A DNA stretch of 64,000 nucleotides from positions 124,001-188,000 of the forward strand of contig CAJUPB010000002.1 in NCBI GenBank assembly GCA_910588155.1, written 5' to 3'. The stretch is from an uncultured Christensenellaceae bacterium (GTDB lineage Bacteria; Bacillota; Clostridia; Christensenellales; Pumilibacteraceae). Below are positions 60,091 to 64,000 of the stretch, one piece after another (positions within the stretch are counted from its first letter, which is position 1; each line of letters opens with the position of its first letter). Position numbers and translations under genes: made by a program. The notes under the pieces were generated by a model. The model saw nothing but the letters and a program-made list of their open reading frames with translations. It made no database searches and was not told the DNA's origin.

Positions 60091-61050
60091 TTGAATATGA
60101 TGGAAATCGAAAAGCCCAGAATCACCCTCGAAGAGAGCGCGGATTTGCGTCAGGGCAAGTTCGTTGTGGAGCCTTTGGAAAGGGGATACGGCATAACGTT
60201 AGGCAATGCATTGCGGAGAGTACTTATGTCTGCGCTTCCGGGTGCGGCAGTCGTCGGTATCCGCATTGACGGCGTAAGCCACGAGTTCAGCACCGTAAAG
60301 GGCGTCAAAGAGGACGTTGCGGACATAATTCTGAACTTGAAAGGCTTGAACCTCAAAGCGAATTACACCGATAAGACGTTGAAAAAAACGCTTCGTATCG
60401 AGCGCAGCACGCCCGGCGTGGTTACGGCTCACGATATCGAAATCGACCCCGAAATCGAAATCTTGAATCCCGACCTTTACATCTGTACGATGGACGAGGG
60501 CGCGAAATTGAGCGTCGAACTCACCGTCGGTCTCGGCAGGGGCTATGTGGTTGCGGAAAATCTCAAAGATTCGACCAAGCCGATAGGCTATATCCCCATC
60601 GACGCAATCTTCACTCCGGTAAAGAGCGCGAGCTATTCGGTGGAGAGCACCCGCGTCGGACAGAGTATCGATTACGACAAACTCACTTTGGACGTAAAAA
60701 CGGACGGAAGTCTCACGGCGAAGGATGTTTTGAGTCTTGCGGCAAAAGCAATCGAAGACCATATTCGTCTGTTTGTAAATCTTTCCGATGTTATTTCGGG
60801 TATGGATATACTCGTTTCGCGCGAAGAGGACAAACAGCAGAAGGTTCTGGAAATGAACATCGAGGATATGGACTTGTCCGTTCGTTCCTACAACTGTCTC
60901 AAACGCGCGGGAATACACACCGTCGAAGATTTGACGAAGCGCAGCGAGGACGATATGTTGAAAGTCAGAAACCTCGGCAGAAAATCGCTGGACGAGGTCA
61001 TCGGAAAGCTTCACAGCTATGGACTCGACCTCAAAAGTAATGAAGAATAA
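60091..61050 (+). CDS. rpoA: RNA polymerase alpha subunit
   Basis: The protein is 319 residues if the TTG at 60091, seven bases after AAGGAG, is used, or 317 from the ATG at 60097. It has the assembly domain (FVVEPLERGYGITLGNALRRVLMSALPGAAV). The C-terminal DNA-binding domain has VRSYNCLKRAGIHTVEDL and MLKVRNLGRKSLDEV. Full length. Confidence 0.98.
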   Translation: MNMMEIEKPRITLEESADLRQGKFVVEPLERGYGITLGNALRRVLMSALPGAAVVGIRIDGVSHEFSTVKGVKEDVADIILNLKGLNLKANYTDKTLKKTLRIERSTPGVVTAHDIEIDPEIEILNPDLYICTMDEGAKLSVELTVGLGRGYVVAENLKDSTKPIGYIPIDAIFTPVKSASYSVESTRVGQSIDYDKLTLDVKTDGSLTAKDVLSLAAKAIEDHIRLFVNLSDVISGMDILVSREEDKQQKVLEMNIEDMDLSVRSYNCLKRAGIHTVEDLTKRSEDDMLKVRNLGRKSLDEVIGKLHSYGLDLKSNEE

Positions 61051-61061
61051 GGAGAAAGACA

Positions 61062-61577
61062 ATGGCAGCTATACAGAGAAAACTCGGTAAGCCCACCGAC
61101 CAGAGAATGGCGCTTATTCGTCAGCAAGCTTCCGACTTGCTGTGGAAAGGCAGAATAGAAACGACCTACGCCCGCGCAAAAGAAGTGCAGAAGTATGCGG
61201 AGAAGATTATAACGATAGCGATAAACGATTATCTCGACACCGTCAAGAAGGTGGAGACTCGTATAAACAAAAAGGGCCAGGAAATCAAAGTCGAAGTCGT
61301 AAACGACGGCAAAGACAAGCTTGCCGCCCGCCGCAGAATTATGGCTCTCACATACGATATTCCCGAAATAAAGAAAGAGGGCGAAACGGACGAAGCGTTC
61401 TACGCCCGCACGAAGAATATCAAACATCCGCTTGTGGAAAAAATCTTCAACGAGCTTGCGCCGAAATACGACCAGCGCGCAAAAGACGTCAACCGCAAGG
61501 GCGGATATACCCGCGTTTTGAAAACGGGATTCCGCAGAGGCGACAGCGCTGAAACAGCCATAATAGAATTGGTGTAA
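61062..61577 (+). CDS. rplQ: Ribosomal protein L17 with internal insertion
   Basis: The ends match L17: LGKPTDQRMALIRQQASDLLWKGRIETTYARAKEV at the start and GGYTRVLKTGFRRGDSAETAIIELV at the end. The protein is 171 residues, about 50 longer than usual. The extra sequence forms a charged insertion near residues 60-115 (for example KKVETRINKKGQEIKVEVVN). It is the last gene of the alpha operon before a terminator. Confidence 0.97.
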   Translation: MAAIQRKLGKPTDQRMALIRQQASDLLWKGRIETTYARAKEVQKYAEKIITIAINDYLDTVKKVETRINKKGQEIKVEVVNDGKDKLAARRRIMALTYDIPEIKKEGETDEAFYARTKNIKHPLVEKIFNELAPKYDQRAKDVNRKGGYTRVLKTGFRRGDSAETAIIELV

Positions 61578-61601
61578 GGTAAAATCAAATTACAATGAAG
61601 C

Positions 61602-61632
61602 AAAGAGCAACATAAAAGTTGCTCTTTTTTTA
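61602..61632 (+). terminator. Terminator of the S10-spc-alpha cluster
   Basis: AAAGAGCAAC pairs with GTTGCTCTTT around a 6-nt loop and runs into a T-rich stretch. It lies 24 bases after the rplQ stop. Confidence 0.92.
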
Positions 61633-61651
61633 TTATATTGTTTAAAAACAA

Positions 61652-61678
61652 TTGACGGGGGGGGATAAGTGGTATAAT
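61652..61678 (+). promoter_or_regulatory. Lipoprotein promoter with G8 run in the spacer
   Basis: TTGACG at 61652-61657 and TATAAT at 61673-61678 are separated by only 15 bp. The eight G at 61657-61664 begin with the last base of the -35 element and fill the first half of the spacer. Two more G would give the optimal 17-bp spacer. Promoter activity could therefore vary with tract length. Confidence 0.65.
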
Positions 61679-61708
61679 GTCCATATCAAAAAACAGGGAG
61701 CGTGTATA

Positions 61709-62050
61709 ATGAAAAAGAAATTGAAAATTATGGCGATTCTGACGATGACCGTTTGCATATGCTTAACGCTTTTTGCGTGCGCAAGTTCTGCGGTCGGAAA
61801 ATACGAATGCGAAGTATCCGTTATGGGGTCTGCCATTACGATGACGTTGGAATTGAAAGAAGGCGGGGAATATGCTATGTCTGCGAGTACGGGCGGCATA
61901 TCGAGTGATTCGGAGAGCGGTACATATAAGATTGAAGGAGACAAAATTATTATGACCGACAGTGATGGAGAAAGCGTAGAAGGAACGATATCCAACAAAG
62001 AAATAGTTATAAGCCAAGACGGAGTTACAATGACTTTCAAAAAGAAATAG
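61709..62050 (+). CDS. Small secreted lipoprotein
   Basis: The 113-residue protein has a signal peptide with a KKKLK n-region, a hydrophobic core and a lipobox LFAC (Cys about residue 20). It should be lipid-anchored to the outer face of the membrane. The mature part is Ser/Glu-rich and beta-like, with a GTYKIEGDKIIMTDSDGES segment resembling small lipocalin-like domains. The function is unknown. It has its own promoter and terminator. Confidence 0.8.
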   Translation: MKKKLKIMAILTMTVCICLTLFACASSAVGKYECEVSVMGSAITMTLELKEGGEYAMSASTGGISSDSESGTYKIEGDKIIMTDSDGESVEGTISNKEIVISQDGVTMTFKKK

Positions 62051-62079
62051 GCGGTTTTCAAAGTATTGAGCAAATAAAC

Positions 62080-62113
62080 AAAGACGGCATACCAAGCGGT
62101 ATTGCCGTCTTTT
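62080..62113 (+). terminator. Lipoprotein gene terminator
   Basis: AAAGACGGCA-TACC pairs with GGTA-TTGCCGTCTTT around a 4-nt loop, and a short T-run is part of the right arm. It lies 30 bases after the stop. Confidence 0.88.
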
Positions 62114-62173
62114 AAAGTTATAGTGTCAAGAGTTTCGGGAAAAATTTTGTTGGGAAAATTTATAAAAAATCGC

Positions 62174-62202
62174 TTGACAAAATCAAGCGTGTATGTTAAA
62201 AT
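62174..62202 (+). promoter_or_regulatory. rpoB promoter
   Basis: TTGACA at 62174-62179 and TAAAAT at 62197-62202 have a 17-bp spacer, a strong sigma-A match. About 140 bases of AT-rich leader separate it from the rpoB ATG, and no gene was seen there. Confidence 0.85.
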
Positions 62203-62346
62203 ATAACGTGCGTGTTATACGCTTTCAACGCGCACCTTGCTCTTTATGAAATGCTTACGATATTAGTATATACCGCAATTTCAAAAAAAGCAACGGTTTT
62301 GAGTAAAAATCTTTAAAAAATATTTTCGCGATTAAAGGAGAAAGTA

Positions 62347-64000
62347 ATGGCGGCAAGAACCATCAGAAAGGTAAAGTACGGAAAGACCGAACGTCGCTCG
62401 TTCGCGCAGGTGAGCGAAGTCATCGAAATGCCGTACCTTATCGAAGTGCAGAAGTCTTCTTATGCAGATTTCTTAAAGCACGGCATTGCGGAGGTGTTCG
62501 AGGACTTCTCCCCGATAACGGACTTTTCGGGTAAAATCGAACTGTACTTTTTGGAACATACGCTCGAAAACAATCCGAAGTACACCGAAAAAGAGTGCAA
62601 GGACAGAGACGCGACTTATGCCGCGCCCTTGAAAGTCAAGGTTCGCCTTGTCTACAAGGAAACGGGACAAGCGATAGAACAGGAAGTGTTTATGGGCGAT
62701 TTCCCGCTTATGACGCCGAACGGTTCTTTCATCATAAACGGCGCCGAACGCGTTATCGTTTCGCAGCTTGTCCGCTCTCCCGGCGTCTATTTTGATTTCG
62801 TCAAAGACGTCAAGACGGGCAAAGCGTATTACGGCGCAACCAACATTCCGTCCCGCGGCGCGTGGTTGGAATTTCAAGAGGACTCGGCAGGTACTTTGTG
62901 GGTACACGTCGACAGAACGAGAAAGGTGCCTGCGTCCGTGCTTATGCGTTCGTTGTCCGCCGTCACGCCAGGTGCGCAATTCGGCAGCGACGAGCAGATT
63001 GCCGCCATATTCCACAACGAAAAGCTTATGCTTACCACCTGCGAAAAGGATACGGCAAAGAACGAGGACGAAGGTCTTATCGAACTCAACCGCAAACTTC
63101 GTCCCGGTGAGATACCCAACCTTGACAGTATCCGCGGTTATGTGGAAAACCTGTTCTATGACAGAAGAAAATACGACTTGTCCAAAGTCGGCCGTTACAA
63201 ATACAACAAAAAATTGTCGCTTTCGGCGCGTATTTCCGGTATGACGGCGGTGCAGGACGTTGTCGACGCCGACGGCGTGTTGTATGTCAAAGCAGGCAAC
63301 GTTATCGACGAAAAGACGGCTGTTCGCATTCAAAATGCGGGCATCAACGAAGTCGCCGTTGCGGTCAATCCCGAGCTTTACGCCACGGAAACAGGCAGTC
63401 ATACCGTCATAGGCAACCACCACGTGGATTTGAGAGATTATATCGATTGCGACCCCGAGGATTTGGGCGTAAGCGAAAAGGTATATTATTTCGCACTCAA
63501 AGAGCTGTTGGACGAGGCGGACGGCGACGGCGAAAAGCTTAAAGCTTTAATTGCAAGCAACGTCGACAAACTTGTCGTCAAACATCTTTTGGTGGACGAC
63601 GTTATCGCCACAATCAACTATATTATAGGTTTGCGTTACGGCATAGGTTTCTGCGACAATATCGACCATCTCGGCAACCGCAGAGTACGCAGTGTGGGCG
63701 AGCTGTTGCAGAATCAGTTCAGAATCGGTATCGCGAGATTGGAAAGAGTAATCCGCGAGAGAATGCAGATACAATCGGATGCGGATTTGACCCCGCAGAC
63801 CCTTATAAATATCCGCCCCGTGTCCAGCTCGATAAAAGAATTTTTCGGGTCTTCGCAGTTGTCGCAGTTTATGGACGAAAGCAACCCGATAGCCGAGCTG
63901 ACGCACAAGAGAAAGCTTTCCGCACTCGGTCCCGGCGGTTTGAACAGAGAACGCGCCTCTTTCGAAGTCCGCGACGTTCACTATTCGCACTATTCGAGAA
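62347..64000 (+). CDS. rpoB: RNA polymerase beta subunit (5' part)
   Basis: The gene begins at ATG 62347 after AAAGGAG and runs off the window end with 551 codons visible. It has MPYLIEVQKSSYADFL, GDFPLMTPNGSFIINGAERVIVSQL, and the rifampicin-binding cluster near residue 500: SSQLSQFMDESNP, THKRKLSALGPGGL. The Asp, His and Ser positions linked to rifampicin resistance in E. coli are wild type. It is separated from the usual rplJ-rplL neighbours. Confidence 0.98.
   Translation, partial: MAARTIRKVKYGKTERRSFAQVSEVIEMPYLIEVQKSSYADFLKHGIAEVFEDFSPITDFSGKIELYFLEHTLENNPKYTEKECKDRDATYAAPLKVKVRLVYKETGQAIEQEVFMGDFPLMTPNGSFIINGAERVIVSQLVRSPGVYFDFVKDVKTGKAYYGATNIPSRGAWLEFQEDSAGTLWVHVDRTRKVPASVLMRSLSAVTPGAQFGSDEQIAAIFHNEKLMLTTCEKDTAKNEDEGLIELNRKLRPGEIPNLDSIRGYVENLFYDRRKYDLSKVGRYKYNKKLSLSARISGMTAVQDVVDADGVLYVKAGNVIDEKTAVRIQNAGINEVAVAVNPELYATETGSHTVIGNHHVDLRDYIDCDPEDLGVSEKVYYFALKELLDEADGDGEKLKALIASNVDKLVVKHLLVDDVIATINYIIGLRYGIGFCDNIDHLGNRRVRSVGELLQNQFRIGIARLERVIRERMQIQSDADLTPQTLINIRPVSSSIKEFFGSSQLSQFMDESNPIAELTHKRKLSALGPGGLNRERASFEVRDVHYSHYSR

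Overview
The window is the right-hand part of an integrated myovirus-type prophage (1 to about 43.3 kb), a short junction (43.3-45.3 kb), and a bacterial chromosome segment carrying the S10-spc-alpha ribosomal protein genes and the start of rpoB (45.3-64.0 kb). The host looks like an uncultured Clostridia-like member of the Bacillota. The evidence is strong GGAGG ribosome sites, a zinc-type S14, a KOW-domain RNA-binding gene between map and infA, and sigma-A type promoters with 17-bp spacers. The rank below class cannot be read from the sequence.

Prophage early region (1-18.9 kb, all + strand): small hypothetical genes, two HNH endonuclease-like genes, a two-OB-fold SSB, a gp2.5-like DUF2815 protein, a family A DNA polymerase, a VapE-type primase-helicase, a VRR-NUC nuclease and an SNF2 helicase. 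It also has a phage S-adenosylmethionine synthetase (metK) directly followed by a split cytosine-5 methyltransferase, then an MT-A70 methyltransferase and a ParB-methyltransferase fusion. Six homopolymer runs of 8-9 G or C lie in this region, two of them frameshifting the cytosine methyltransferase. A 290-bp gap at 14.95-15.24 kb holds iteron-like CCTACATT repeats.

Prophage late region (18.9-43.3 kb): a sigma-A promoter preceded by four repeats at exact 10-bp spacing drives a lambda-like head module (GpA terminase, portal, ClpP-type protease, gpD, gpE). A P2-like contractile tail module follows (sheath, tube, chaperone with a -1 frame extension, tape measure, X, D, W, J, I, fibre), then XkdX-like and holin genes. 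No integrase and no recognisable endolysin lie in the window.

The outstanding system is a complete diversity-generating retroelement (39.3-41.6 kb). The tail fibre gene ends in a 127-bp variable repeat (VR) that matches a 127-bp template repeat (TR) 688 bp downstream. All 17 differences fall on TR adenines, and the 97 other bases are identical. A perfect 8-bp stem/4-nt loop hairpin follows the VR, an Avd-like accessory gene lies between VR and TR, and a DGR-class reverse transcriptase follows. The fibre tip is therefore very probably diversified by adenine mutagenesis.

Junction: a HicA-HicB pair with its own promoter and terminator, then a 5'-truncated IS200-type transposase. Chromosome: the S10 operon has a strong promoter and a structured leader. 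rplQ ends at a terminator and is followed by a small lipoprotein gene whose promoter spacer contains a G8 run, then rpoB with its own promoter. This rpoB position, without rplJ-rplL upstream, is unusual.
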